This document shows positions 1 through 12,225 of a DNA stretch of 64,000 nucleotides, piece after piece. The DNA lies in assembly GCA_021014325.1 (NCBI GenBank), contig JAJGQC010000496.1:62501-126500 (forward strand), written 5' to 3'. The position numbers and the translations under genes are program-made. This stretch comes from Plazaster borealis. Taxonomy: Eukaryota > Echinodermata > Asteroidea > Forcipulatida > Labidiasteridae. Positions within the stretch are counted from its first letter, which is position 1. Each line of letters begins with the position of its first letter. Under the pieces are notes generated by a model. The model ran no database searches. It was not told the origin of the DNA and was given only the letters and a program-made list of their open reading frames with translations.

Positions 1-2330
1 TTTTTTGTCCTATGTACTTTATTTCCATTTGCACAACATAGGTATGTAGGCACACACCGGCTATGTTGGGCTATTTGGGGTACAAAATAGACCCACACAT
101 GACTCTGACGGTCTTCCAGCAGTAGAGTAGACCAATCCCTAAAAGAAACCGTCAAATTTAGCCGTTATCGAGCATTTTCAAATAACTGAGTTCACGTGAT
201 TTATCTGAACAAATTCTTTTACGCAGATAAATCACAAGATCTTTGGAGTTGATTTTACTTTCAGCGATCTAAAAAGTGTATTACTGAACCAAATTCAACT
301 CGACTGGGTTAACAACAGGAGCGATTGACGCGCAGCTGTAAGCCAAAATGCAATTTGCCCGTAAAAATGGCGTTTTATTCGGGAACGATCGTTAGACAAA
401 ATTACTATACCTTATACATTGAACAACTACCACCATTCTGTGATTTGCCAATTGGCCATCAAGACGTGTTTTGTTAGATCGACTAAATGCAGATTGTGTC
501 TACGTCATTAAGCCGCTAAGCTAATCGGATAACGTGGCAAGTGTGCATGCTCATAAGACGCATCCCGACCGTACCTAGCCTCTTTCTAGTATGGTGTCTT
601 TATGAGCATGCGCACTTGCAGACAAGCATTTTTTCAAAACGGCCGCACAAAAAATCTTTTTTGATGAATTATCGGAAATAGGTTGGTTTAATTTGTGAAT
701 ATTTGTGTATGTAAATATAATAGCGGGTTGCTTGGAGTATTGAGACCACATGACTTATGCAATAAAATCTTGACTATTGACCCGAAGACAGCACAGAAAG
801 TGGTTTATGGGAGTTGTTGATTTTTAATGTAAATAAACTATGGTGGTGTTTCAGTGGGTGTGCTGTTCATCCTACCTTTTACAGAAATCAAAACAGGACA
901 AAACAAGGTCACAATACTGCACCAAACTACACGTTTCACTTTCAGATATAAACAAAATGTACAGGGCAGCGACCCACACCACCCGGTACTCAGAGCTACA
1001 TTCTATACCTTGCACTTCAAAGAAGGACATTACAGTGTTGACTTGTTTTTAATTAAGATGAATTTTAAACCATTTATGGGTGTGATAAGCTAGCACACAA
1101 TAGTGATTCAGCGCAAATCAGGGAACCTCCAATGTGAGACTCAGCACAATGGAATTTGAAATAATAAACACTTTCGCGGTAATATGCGCCATCATGTTCA
1201 GGCGTGCTATTAAAACTAATAAACCATCGCACCAGTCCTCAGTAAACTTTGGGAAACCGAATTTGCAAAGTGAATAGTGATTAGGGCTTATAACGTGGTG
1301 GTCAAGTTCATGGACGGTACGCTTGTTTTCAAATTGAAACACAATTGTCATTATCATCGGCGTTTCATACGAATCAGCAAAATTTCCCCTTGAAAAAATA
1401 ACCGAGAACCACAAACTAGAAAAAGAAAAGGTAACACTATCGATTTAAATATAGGAATCAAACTTTAATAATAAAACAAGAATAATTTTTTGTTTGGGGG
1501 GATAAAAAAAGAAACTTTAAGAACACCCAAATTAACAGTTACTCGATCGCGCAACATTGCACTCGAGAGGCACTAGCGTAGTCCGCTGGGCTAACACTGG
1601 ACAATGAAATTGTAAAATACTTTATATAATGTCACATCATGTAGTCGTCGTGTACGCGTCAACAGGGGGAGGGAGGGCTCGTTTCGCATCATTTTACCAC
1701 TGCTTAACTAAATGAACTAGAAATATTTTCGGGGCCTAATAAAGATGACATCGGGGTTATTATCAGATGTATATGGTGAGCCTTATTAAAATGGGAGACT
1801 ACATTTAAAAAACCATCTGACACTACATTGCGGCTAAGGCTGAAATTGCGCCTGGTGCATGCTAACGGCTTCTAGTGGGAATAACGCTAGTCTCGTGTGT
1901 GCTACTCGCACCAGCGGTGACTCGCACTGCAGGACTGGTGAAATGTGCATCGTGGGCCATTACTATAATCTTTTGTCCGGGGATGGCAACTCGCCTACGT
2001 TTGGCGTTAATTGCTGATTTTTGTTATATGAATAAGATTATTTTGAGAAATGTAAAGGTGTGTAAAATATTACAAAAGGTGGTTGTCAGTGAACCATAAT
2101 TTGGTTTCAATAGCTCGATTAAAAGTGGGGGCAAAATGACTACATTTTCAAAAGTGGGGGCAACGGCCCTCGGCCCCCCGCCCCGGTTCCGCCGCCGGTG
2201 CAAGCAAGCGCTTATGATAATTCCTGATGAAAGCGCCCGCCCTCCCTCATGCGGTCAAAAATAGTTATGGTCAATTAGTTGCACGTGGATTCCAAGCTAC
2301 ATACAATGTAAAGTCCCGGGATTAAGTACC
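1..2330. other. Unit segment without recognised gene
   Basis: Equivalent stretches open units 2, 3 and 4. It holds an imperfect inverted repeat (538-559 with 596-618) around a CTAG, G-rich runs near 1660 and 2150, and only short overlapping ORFs. Those ORFs are conserved between units simply because the DNA is nearly identical. I recognise no protein or RNA here. Confidence 0.6.
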
Positions 2331-2334
2331 GACA

Positions 2335-2640
2335 CTAACTAGCACAGTTGGATAAGTGCCGGGACTGTTTCACGCTCAGACGCCCCGGTCTGGGTTCGAG
2401 CCCGGCTGACCCTACATTATAGGTACAAGACTGCTTGATGTGGCTAAAGCGTGACTGGGGTTCTGTCTTGTTTTCCTCCTGATGGGCAGCGCCAATTCGA
2501 ATGTTAGGATAGGAAACAGGGGAGGACATTCTGTGGGTCGGAGGCCATTGCCATAAGGGAACTAGGGAAGCCGGATAGGGGCCAGTGTGTGCTATTAAAC
2601 TGATTCCGGTGCCTGAAAGCCCGACAACCACAGCGTAACT
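2335..2640 (+). repeat. tRNA-derived SINE (unit 1)
   Basis: An A-box-like TAGCACAGTTGG at 2339 is followed about 55 bp later by a B-box-like GGTTCGAGCCC near 2394, the spacing of an internal RNA polymerase III promoter in a tRNA-derived head. A non-tRNA body of about 230 bp follows. No clear target duplication or tail was seen. Confidence 0.65.
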
Positions 2641-4571
2641 TTTTAACTTTATATATCCAAATTCAATTTCAACTTTGTGTTTGTCATAATTGATGCAACA
2701 ACACAATAAAAGATGCAAAGAATAATACAGCATTGTTTAATATTTGCGTTGCATCTAATTTTAGAGGACTCACGGAGGAGCAACCTCAAAGGGGCCGGCG
2801 GCGCACTATGGAGGTGTAAACAATGAAATTTCGGATTATGGTTGAAAAGAACCAATCGGGATAGTAGCCGGATACGAAAACTCAAAACCCTGTGGGACAA
2901 ATGAGAACGTATGTTGGTCCCATGCTTTTCACTTGTTAGTTTTATTGTATAACAATCGAACGGTTCCAACAACGAAAGGTTACTTTTCCTTTCATTTCCC
3001 TTATCCCTTTTTTCCGCATTTAAAAATCAGGACCACAGAGGTACAACTTTTTTCCAGTTTTATGAAAGCTAAGCACAGACAATATTACTATAGAGGTTCC
3101 CATAAACCTCTATTATAGTGTTGCACCCAACCACACACGTCTGTGACACCCTACATATAAAACATTGTGATACGCTTGCATTTACCAATGATTTTTTATC
3201 TATACTGACTTCTTTACATGCCCATCTGATGTCAAGCATTATTTGAGCCTTAATTTAGTTCTGTAATTAAATAGTTCTTTCTTAATTCGCCTTAATTAGT
3301 TAATCATAATAAACAAACAAACAGTTCACTTTTTCCTGTTTACAACAATAACAAATAATACTTATGATCAAAAGCAAATGATCAAAATATATCGCCCTTG
3401 CAATTAACCCCTGGATTTCTTAGGCCTACGTCAATTTGGTCAACAGAAACACACCCGTAACATTTCTGTATCCGAATGCCACTTTTTCATTAATATTTGA
3501 TAAATAAAATAGCATCTATCTATACTATAAAACCGTAACATGCCCCATGTTACATTAGAAACGCACCACCGAAACAAGTGACGAACCCAGCCTAACAAGA
3601 ACGCTCACGGCGCTTCGTAGAGATACAATTTAAAAAGGTAATTTAAAGACAATTTACAAAATTACAAATGTACAGAAAAGGAGTGGCCAAACAATTTTAG
3701 GCACATTAAAATGTAGTTGTTTTATCACATGAACCAAAAACAGGATTACCAAAAAAATACCTTTAAAGTAATCAATAATTTCTAAATCAACAATAAAATT
3801 GTAAAAATCACTGCAGTCTGCAAAACACCCCATAAAACCTGGATCACCCAGTAGCAGAAGGAAAAATATTTAACGAAAAGAAGACAAAAGGCAATATAAA
3901 AACCCAAACAGAAAAACAGAAAACGCGACACCACCTCTCCACGAACAAAGTAAAAGATTGTGTAAACTCACATCCTGAATAACTTAAAGCAAAAAAGGAA
4001 AACCTGTAAGGTTTTTTAATTCGTTATTTTGAAAACAGGCGAGTCTTCAAAAACGTTTTCGTATTTATTTATTTATTATTATTATTTTTTTGGGGGGGGA
4101 TCATTATCAATTTTACTATTTATTGTCTGTTCATTAATTCCTTTTTTTGTGTTGACTATGTTCACATCAACTTTACTTCATAAAAAGAATCCCATAATGC
4201 GATTATATTATTTAAACAACCACACATAGGCTAATTCTGCTTCATTAAAGAGGAAGGGAAATTGCCAATACAATTTTGTGATGTTCTCATTTTCCAACAG
4301 ATAGAGTCCTCATGTGAGTGGGGGAAAAAAGTCTCTAACTCACGTTAACATTGTGTAAATTGCCATTGCATTCGATACCTTTCCAGTGAAACAAATTTAC
4401 AACATCTAAAATATCTGATGACATCATTCTAAGAAAAATGGGTCTCTACATTTTTTTTTACGGGGATGATTGGTTCATTCCGGACTCTGTTAATAGAAAG
4501 GTACTTCAACAAAACGAGAATTGTGTGTTATAGTTTTTTGAGTACTATACCGATGTTAGTTAGATATTACT
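2641..4571. other. AT-rich unit segment without recognised gene
   Basis: It contains a 9-bp-arm hairpin near 3092-3115 and poly-A and poly-T runs. At 4240-4440 there is a dispersed repeat with relatives at 55740-55925 and 63300-63430. No coding exon, splice pair or RNA gene could be supported. Confidence 0.55.
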
Positions 4572-4901
4572 CTATATAAATAGTTGGCTCAATCCGATGT
4601 CTAATATGTGACTTCTTCTAATGGCAGACAGTGTCATATACATTCGAAGTGTTTCGCTTTTATCAATTTGCCTGACCTTTCTTTTGGCAAGAGCAACTTG
4701 TTCAGCTATCGCAGCAATACAGCCCACATGAGTCAGAATTTTCTTGGGTAATGAATGATTTATCTACGATGACGATAGAAGTTGCATCACTGCGTAAGAA
4801 TGTTGGCAAAACGTTCCAGTATTTCGATATTTTCCCGGAATAAAAGAAAATTAACAAAAGATTGAGCGATTTGACGCAAGAATGTATCCGACAAGGGCGA
4901 C
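4572..4901 (-). pseudogene. Ulp1-like (C48) cysteine protease remnant, C-terminal part (unit 1)
   Basis: Read on the minus strand, this segment encodes a stretch ending in TQENSDSCGLYCC and then, after a frameshift, IAEQVALAKRK and further residues to a stop at 4572. The Gln and the Cys in DSCG fit the Gln and nucleophile Cys of Ulp1/SENP-type proteases. The His and Asp of the triad lie in the other half at 5978-6152, beyond the transposon at 4902-5977. The source is unknown: it may be a host gene duplicate or a protease carried by an old mobile element. Assignment rests on motif pattern only. Confidence 0.5.
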
Positions 4902-5977
4902 CAGGGGCGGATCCAACATTTTCCAAACGGGGGGGGGAATGTACCAAGCAGCAAATAGTGAATGCAATTTGTGGCGCCTGAGAGCGCGTAACGCGAAGCC
5001 CTAATGCATGGGTTCCGGGCCCGCTGAAATGCTCGAAACATTTCGGATTGATGCTTTGTGGTCTCATGCAATATCTGACCACTTTAACCAATTTTGTTTT
5101 AGCAAGATCATTTAAACATCATTTTCGAGTTGGGAGTCATTAAATCAGCCATCCTGAGTTATAAATTCAAAATGCAGGCTACAATTTATTAGTATTTATT
5201 CGGGGACACAAAAGTGTTGGTGAGGAGAATCCTTCTGCCATGGTGAGCCAACGATATGAAAGTGCAATTATTTTCAATATAATTAACCCAAAACAGAGAA
5301 ACAGACACACTTTTTAAGCAATTCAGATCAATATCAATCTTCTAAATTTACTGGAATTGTTTCTGTAACATTGATGGGTGGGCCCAGGGGTTAAGCCTCG
5401 ATGGGGGTCCAGGGGGCGAATCCCCCGGAAGCTCTGAGCTTTTGGCTTTTTCAGGGGTGAAAAATAAAGGCTCTGTGTGCCTAAACAGAGAAATAGACAC
5501 ACTTTTTAAGCACTTCTGATCCATTTCACGCTTCTAAATTGACTGGAAAATTTTCCTGTAACATCGATGATGGGTTCCAGGGGTGAAGCCCTGATGGGGG
5601 TCCAGGGTGCGAAGCCCCCGGAAGCTGAGCTTTTGGCCTTTTGAGGGGTGAAAATCAAGCCTCTGTGTGCCTAAAACAGAGAAATAGACACACTTTGCAC
5701 TTTTGATCCATATCAATCTCCTAATTTTACTCAAAGAAAATTGTAATACCACAAATCTCACGTTTTGATCAAGTTGATGCATTATCTGGTTTCATGCATA
5801 TTCATTAAAAACATAGTGGGTAAGATCGTTTCTCAATTTCAAGCTCACTGTCGTATTATCTTGGACAGGCAGTACTAAAATAAAATAAAAAATAAAATAA
5901 AATAAACATTTTTTTTTGTTTTTTTTGCTGACGGAAAGGGGGGCGTACGCCCCCACGCCCCCCTGTATCCGCCCCTG
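4902..5977 (+). mobile_element. Non-autonomous TIR transposon inside the Ulp1-like remnant (unit 1)
   Basis: Inverted termini CAGGGGCGGAT...ATCCGCCCCTG are flanked by the direct repeat GCGAC (4897-4901 and 5978-5982). The interior has no transposase. It contains about 2.5 tandem copies of a roughly 190-bp repeat with paired G and C runs (5290-5690), then a (TAAAA)n tract and G/C runs near 5935-5965. The termini resemble hAT- or Harbinger-type ends, but the 5-bp duplication does not match the usual 8 or 3 bp, so the superfamily is left open. Confidence 0.75.
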
Positions 5978-6152
5978 GCGACATTGAATCGTAACAGCAT
6001 ATAGATTTTGTTATCTTATCGATGACTTAAAAAAAGCATGAAATGAGAGTTTCTAAGAAGAGGGCATAATATTATGTTACACCATTGATCGCTGATACAT
6101 TTCCTCTGTACCGAACGGTATGTCGAGACTGTTACCACTCCCCTATTGAATT
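5978..6152 (-). pseudogene. Ulp1-like cysteine protease remnant, His/Asp part (unit 1)
   Basis: On the minus strand this encodes NIILCPLLRNSHFMLLVID followed by a short stretch to YDSMS. That fits the His (SHF) and Asp (YDS) of Ulp1-type proteases, with the usual hydrophobic strand after the His. The frame runs directly into the transposon at YDSMS. Taking one copy of the duplicated GCGAC, it would continue in frame into the part at 4572-4901. Confidence 0.55.
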
Positions 6153-6339
6153 GCACTGGTTTCAGAGCACAGTAGGCCTAGTGCAGCACAGATTTGACCA
6201 ACATCTTCTCTTTAAGCCAATTGTTGCATGTAGAAATCTACAAAAAAATCACTAATCCATCCCCGGATGAAATTTGGTGACAGTTTTATGAAGGATTGAT
6301 ACACATCGATCGATGACAACTTTTCAAAAGAAATTTAGG

Positions 6340-7345
6340 TAGTTGTACTAGTAAATTCGCATACGGGCTAACATTATGCAAATATTCAATTAATTGGGCT
6401 GAGTTAATTCGTTGACTATTTAATTGGGGGCGACAGGGCATAACGGATTGGGATAAAAGGAAGACATCTATGAAGAAAAAACTGAAGATTTCATGTTTTC
6501 ACGATGACAACTTTTCAAATGAAATTTATGTATTTGCGTGTTTATTAATCTGGAACTATAGTAAATTTGCACACGGGCTGTAATTATGCAATTGTTGAAT
6601 AAGTTGGGCTGAGCTAATAAGTGGACTAATTAATTGGAAGCGCCAAGGCATGATAGTTTGGGATATAAGGAAGACATCTGTGAAGAAAAACTGAAGATTT
6701 CATGTTTTTACGATGAAAACTTTTCAAATGAAAATTAGGTACTTGCGTGTTTAAAGGAACATTACAGAATTGGTTTTGCTCACAAAACAGTGTAAGCACT
6801 TTATATAATCCACCATATACATAAACTGACAAACCTGTAGAAGTTTGAGATCGATCGGCCATCTGGGTCACGAGAAAATAGTGAAAAACCGATTACACAT
6901 TTGCATGTGTTATACAATGCATGAATAAAACGCTCATGAGCGATAAACTCCAATCGGAAATTAGTTTTATTTATTTCTCATCAAATATGGCATTTCAAAC
7001 AGAATTATTTCTAGGGATGTTTTCTACTATCATCATCTTTAGACCGTGTAAGTTTTATGTAAATCTGTGATCATAAAGAAAATTTTAATTACCAGTTCTG
7101 TAACGTTCCGTTAATATACAATTTGTGAAGTATTTTCGCACACGGGCTGTAATTATGCAAATATCCAATTAGTTAGGCTGATCTAACTAATTGGGGGCGC
7201 CTAGGCATGATGGTTTGGGATATAAGGAAGACATCTGTGAAGAAAAAATGAAGATTTCATGTTTTTACGATGAATACCTTTCAAATGACAATTAGGTAGT
7301 TGTCCTAGTAAATTCGCATACGGGCTAACATTATTCAAGGCTACC
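6340..7345 (+). repeat. About 200-bp satellite, three copies, split by a MITE (unit 1)
   Basis: Repeats share the markers GGGCTGTAATTATGCAAAT, GCGCCTAGGCATGATGGTTT and GGAAGACATCTGTGAAGAAA (or close variants) at about 200-bp spacing. The third copy is separated from the second by the MITE at 6755-7110. Confidence 0.8.
6755..7110 (+). mobile_element. TTAA-flanked MITE in satellite (unit 1)
   Basis: TTAA flanks at 6751-6754 and 7111-7114 bound inverted termini AGGAACATTACAGAATTGG and CCAGTTCTGTAACGTTCCG. It is 356 bp and non-coding. Unit 4 shows the empty site with a single TTAA near 39583. TTAA duplication suggests mobilisation by a piggyBac- or Kolobok-type transposase. The interior resembles the element at 59073-59435. 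Confidence 0.85.
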
Positions 7346-7529
7346 GCATTTTTAACGGTAATGCACTTTAAGGGAGGTGGGGATGAACAAACAGTTACAT
7401 GTAAAGCAAGGTGAGCTAGCCGCCCAGTCTTTAGACTTGACCCAAGTCGAACTTTCGTCGAGCCCTTCGTCGTCTGATTAATCCACTGCATGCACTTTAA
7501 CTCAGAATCGCAGCTTGGATGTCGGTGAG

Positions 7530-8215
7530 CCGGTGTCACAGGGAATTCTGTCCCCCCGCACAGCGGTCCGGGGGGACAGAATCCCCTAGGGAAATGTGTC
7601 CCCCGCCCAGGGTTTTCTGCGCCAGGGGAATTTGTCCCCCTCTCACATTTGTTCCCTTGTTTGCCTCTGTGCGACACTTGAAATCTTTTTAACTATATAA
7701 AACCAAGCATGAGAATGGGCGATGATGACAAAACCGGAAATCCATCGTACAAAAAATAAATCGGAAAATTCCAACGCTAAAAATACATAGTTATCCGGAT
7801 TCTGGGCAATGTCCGTAATTTGGGCAAAGTGACCTAGGCGTCAGCGCCGCACTCAGTGAATTGTTGTCAGTAGACTTTTCTTTTCAAAGTCTCCACACAC
7901 AAAAATGTTCATTTGCTTAAAATTATTGACTAAAATAAGTAACAATAAGATAATACTTATTATAAACCTATATAAACCTTACTATTATAAACCAGCAAAG
8001 CCAGGTGAATAAAGCAAGTTTATTGATTTAGTTCCGTGGACGCTCGTGCCTGGGGGACATATTCTCCGTTGGAGGACACAATCTCCGTTGAGCACGGCGG
8101 ACAGAATAACCTAACGAGAGACAGTTTATCCTAGGAGATACTGTCTCGGGGGACGTTGTACCCTAAAAAAACAGGTAAAGTTGTTCGGGGGGACAGATTC
8201 ACCGGGGGGACAGAA
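7530..8215. repeat. G/C-run-rich block with repeated GGGGGACAGAATCTCC (unit 1)
   Basis: Degenerate copies of a GGGGGACA-AATCTCC motif occur in both orientations. The outer ends (GGGAATTCTGTCCCCCCG near 7540, and CGGGGGGACAGAATCTCC across 8203-8215 and 12704-12711) are inverted, suggesting an old MITE of about 660 bp. Equivalent blocks are 20705-21395 and 32955-33600. The element at 8216-12703 is inserted in its right end. Confidence 0.5.
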
Positions 8216-8691
8216 GGGTGCACCCCACTAAATATGGAGAAAACAGAGCGTCGAGCTCATGAATATTTTGTAGGCCCTCAAAATATCCTATATTAGACAG
8301 ATTTGAGAGCCCAATAAAAGGGGTAGAGTGTAAAAATGTTGCCCAATTGTAACCTGGGGTTGTTGACTTCCAACTTGAGGTATTTTGGATGACATAGGCC
8401 CTGAAAAATGGTCCTATTTGCCGAGAGGTGTAGGGACATTTTTCAAGATTGATGCTCGGACGTTTGGAAAATTACACCGGTGTAGGGGTGTTTTTATTTG
8501 GAGGGAGAATAACTCGACGGGACCAGGGACTCCCCATATTAAATTGAGCAGAAAATAAAAGTTCAAGAGTCAATTAATAATTTTCCCTTTACTGTAAAAA
8601 GCTGTGAGACTTTTAAGTATTTTTCGTGTATTTTTGAATATTTAGCCTTTTGCACTGAATGCTATGGGAGTTGATTTAGTGGGGTGCACCC
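8216..8691 (+). repeat. Left terminal direct repeat of copy A
   Basis: A 476-bp non-coding repeat with its own inverted termini. The first 10 bases, GGGTGCACCC, are a perfect palindrome. It is nearly identical to 12226-12703. Confidence 0.9.
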
Positions 8692-9915
8692 TATAAGCAT
8701 GAATGGTGTCGGCCATATTTTATTTACTTGATGGGGTTTTAAACGTGTCATTGTTTACAATAATTTGCTAGCTGACAATCAATGTGATACAGAAGCTTTT
8801 TTCAATCAAGTGATAATTTTATTTCAATTATTACGGTGCAAAACAGTTCATTTACAGTAAAAAAGTTATGTTAAATCTTACAAAATGGTGGATCACACCC
8901 CAGTCGGCATGTGTTGTTTTTGGCAGTTTTGGGGAGTATATGTTTTGTGTATAAATCACCTTTGACTGCTCAAAACTGCTTCAAAAATCAACCTTTCATT
9001 CTCTGATTTTTAAATGTGGTTTGTAATTTTTACAAGCACTAATCTTTCCAAAAGAAAATTGCTTTCAAGGAAATTATGAGAGGGTACATTACTGACTGGG
9101 GTTGAACTTCAAGCCACATACTGAAAATTGTAAACACTGGTTGTACACATGAAACACTGCATATAAACAAACTGACAAAATGGCCCTGTCAGAGTAATAT
9201 TTCTGTTTCTTATCCATTTCAGAAAGGGCCTTAGCAGCTGCAGATTTACATTTTTTTACTATCGAGTTTGCATGATGCACGGCACTGTGATCTCTACAAG
9301 GACCATTTCTCGCAAAGGTGAGTGCTCCTTTTGGATTTGTGACTGAAAATGCATGGTTCATGGATTCTGTTTAGACAATTTAAATTTTTCCTGAGCACTA
9401 GCAGGCAGGTATGGAAATTTGTATTTCTGCCACCATGGCAAATGTGAGATGTCTTTTTGCACAGATCATGGTTTCCCATGTAACATTCAGGAATTGCAAT
9501 TGCTGCATTTGCAGCCATGGCTGTCTTTTGTGACTGATCACCAAGTTTTTGGTTAAGGATTGAACCAGCCTCGGCCTGTGAGCCATGTCATGCCTGTGGC
9601 TAACATCATCGGCAAATCTGTCTTGCAATTTAGACTTTTCTTTTTTGGTTTTGCCCGGAAACATATCTGTGCTGAATTTAGCACGACTGCACAAAGAGAT
9701 CTATTAAGATGAGGGGGGTCTAGCAAATGTTCAGTCTCCATACCTGCCTGTGTGTGCATAAATGTACTAATGTCATGAATGCCATGTGCAAGACACCCAT
9801 CGGCATCAGTAGATGTGACTCTATTTATTTTAAGTGGCTCCTTACAGTTCAACAGTTTCTTTGCACACTGCAATCCTCCTTCTCGTTCGTCACCCATGTT
9901 GTAGTTTCCAGGACG

Positions 9916-10388
9916 CGTATTTTTTTTTACACCGCAGCGAGGGGTTTTGTGCTGTAACACTGTCAATTCCGTTTTAAGATAGGAGACTACGTCTAACCCT
10001 AAACCCTAACCCTAACCCTTACCCTAACCCTAACGCTGACCCTAACCCTGACCCTAACCCTAACCCTAACCCAAACCCGAACCCTAACCCTAACCCTAAC
10101 CCTAACCCTGACCCTGACCCTAACCCAAACCTAACCCTAACCCTAACCCTAACCCTAACCTAACCCTAACCTGACCTAACCCTGACCCTAACCCTAACCC
10201 TAACCTGACCCTAACCCTAACCCTAACCCTAACCCTGACCCTAACCCTGACCTAACCCTAACCAAACCCTAACCCTGACCCTAACCTAAACCTAACCCTT
10301 TATAGGCATAAATGTTTGTAGTCTCATCTCAAGACAGGAATTGGCAGTATTACAGTACAAAACACCTTGCTGCGGTGTAAAAAAATGC
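9916..10388 (+). mobile_element. TIR element carrying an interstitial telomeric tract
   Basis: Inverted termini of roughly 75 bp contain ACACCGCAGC and its complement GCTGCGGTGT. They are flanked by a 10-bp direct repeat TTCCAGGACG (9906-9915 and 10389-10398). The other element copy has the empty site with a single TTCCAGGACG (reverse complement near 24911-24920). The 473-bp element has no coding capacity. A 9-11 bp duplication is typical of Mutator-like elements. Confidence 0.88.
9993..10300 (+). repeat. Interstitial telomeric repeat (CCCTAA)n
   Basis: About 300 bp of CCCTAA repeats with scattered CCCTGA and CCTAA variants fill the core between the two inverted termini of the element at 9916-10388. 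The G-strand (TTAGGG) lies on the minus strand. Confidence 0.95.
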
Positions 10389-12225
10389 TTCCAGGACGAG
10401 TGGCGGTGCATGTTGCATTCCTAGGTTTGTGTCCTTTTTGTCTAAGGAGGTTGAAAATTGTTTGCAGAGTTTGGATTCATGGTTGAACATCACAATGGGT
10501 TTTTGTAGTCACATTTTCACAAACGACATCTCTCGTTTGTGTTGCCGAAACAAAAGGTGTTTTTTGCGACAGTTTCTCAGCGGATTGTTGTACTGTCGAT
10601 CTATTTCAACGGCCACTCCACTCTCCCTTTCGTAGCCTTGTAATTCGTGAACGTCTTTCACGAGCCTTCTCTTTTCTGCCATGTCTTCTTCGTTTTCAAT
10701 TGTCATAATAGCACCCACTCTGTTTGCACTTTTCTGCAGGGCGTCTTGTGAGGCACGGCTGTATCCATCGCAGATAGAAGTCTCCTTGCACCAGCAGCTC
10801 CAATCCCAGTATTATGTAGGCCAACTTGGAACGCCATGTTTGGGACGGCAGTTCGTCGTCCTCTCCTTGTCTGAGGTATTTCTGTGTACAGTTTTTTCTT
10901 GTCGATGTGGAACCCACACTTTCGGCATGACATCATCTCGGCCACGGCAAGACCTCGACGCTCCTCTGCACCAGCGTCAAGTTTGGGACGACCATTGCAT
11001 TCAGGATTTGCTCGTTGGTGATCTAGTGCAGCATCCACTCCTAAATTTACTGCAGAATTGACTTTGACAAACCTGTAGCCTCCCCTTCTTCCTGGTGATC
11101 ATCCTCACTCTTGAGATGGAGTTTGTTAGGCATTTTCTGAAGTGCAACTCCACTCTTGGGTTGGATTTCCTCAACAGGGGTCGTTTCAGCACATGTGGGT
11201 CGAAGTACCATGACAGGTCTGGTGGGTAACTCTGCATTGGGTTTTGATTGAAAAAACCCTGCTCATCTCTAGTGAAAGCCACGTCCAACCAGCCCCATAT
11301 TGAACTGTGTAAGTGAGAAGCTAACAGAACTTTCTCCCAGGCAGAAGTGTAGCTTTCTGTTAGTTATTCAGTTTTCTTTCTCACACCCCCTCTCCTCCCC
11401 AGATGTCACCCCATTTGTGTCTTTACAAATTCTTTAGAAAGTCAGTGATCATGACTTGTCCAAGTTGTTAGTGTATGCAGTTTTTAATTACAATTTTATT
11501 ACCCCCACCCACATCCAACTCTGGAGCTCCACTCTCTTTGATCCATTGAAATAGACCTACATAGACATATACACTGGTCCACCCCTTTTGTCAGTTATAA
11601 GTGAGGGGCAAAGAGGATTGTTCTGGTGAGGCCACTACAGGAACACATGTAGGCCTAAATTTCAGACCCTTTGTTTGTTCCAAAACTTAAATTGTCTGCT
11701 GATATAACCCTTACCTAACTCTAACTTGCAACCTAACCCTACCTATTTTTCTACTTGGAATATGAAACAATTATTGCACTGGGTATAAGAATGGTTTAAA
11801 GCCCTCAACTGTAAATTCTCCAGTTCGTTTGCCCATTGCCCGCCCCTCTGTTGCTATCACCAGGGATCCTCCCACTTAAAAGGTTAAATTTAAAGAAAAA
11901 CAACACATTCTCAAAATGTTTCATCAGAACCGTAGGATATATTGTCAAGGAATTTACAGACAGAGGAAAAACTCTGTGGGTAGTTCAAATGGAAGAAAAA
12001 TATTACATGAGAGGAAATATCTAAGGTGTGTTTGTATCACTATCAGGCATGCTCATTCATTTGAAAATGTACACAAAACACCATAGGAGTGGTTTGTTTG
12101 TTTAAGCCTGCCATTTCTCAACGGATTAAACAAATTCAAATTTTCCTGAAGAAATATGTTCTTGACAATATTCCTAATATCCTGAATGTGGTTTCCAGTC
12201 AAACTGTAAAAATAATTCCTCTATA

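Larger units (their letters stand above)
9089..11330 (-). pseudogene. Mutator-like transposase remnant, copy A
   Basis: The minus strand encodes the same protein as 23794-25931 in several frames: an N-terminal part at about 10509-11330 with the CRKCGF motif, then 9553-9966 and 9089-9694 downstream. The ORF is broken by frameshifts and by the telomeric element at 9916-10388. It is truncated at the C-terminus by a deletion junction near 9177. It cannot encode an active enzyme. Confidence 0.75.

Noticed and set aside
840..1093. 70- and 79-codon ORFs repeated identically in all four units
   Set aside because: The two frames overlap and are both preserved because the DNA copies are nearly identical. 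There is no family match or codon-level evidence of selection.
1118..1414. 98-codon minus-strand ORF present in every unit
   Set aside because: Its N-terminus changes with small indels between units, and the peptide has no recognisable motif.
2339..2410. Functional tRNA gene
   Set aside because: Only the A and B boxes are tRNA-like. The arms do not pair into a cloverleaf that I can trace, and the sequence continues into a SINE body.
9993..10300. True chromosome end or fusion point
   Set aside because: The telomeric repeat is enclosed by inverted termini with a 10-bp target duplication, and the other element copy shows the empty site.
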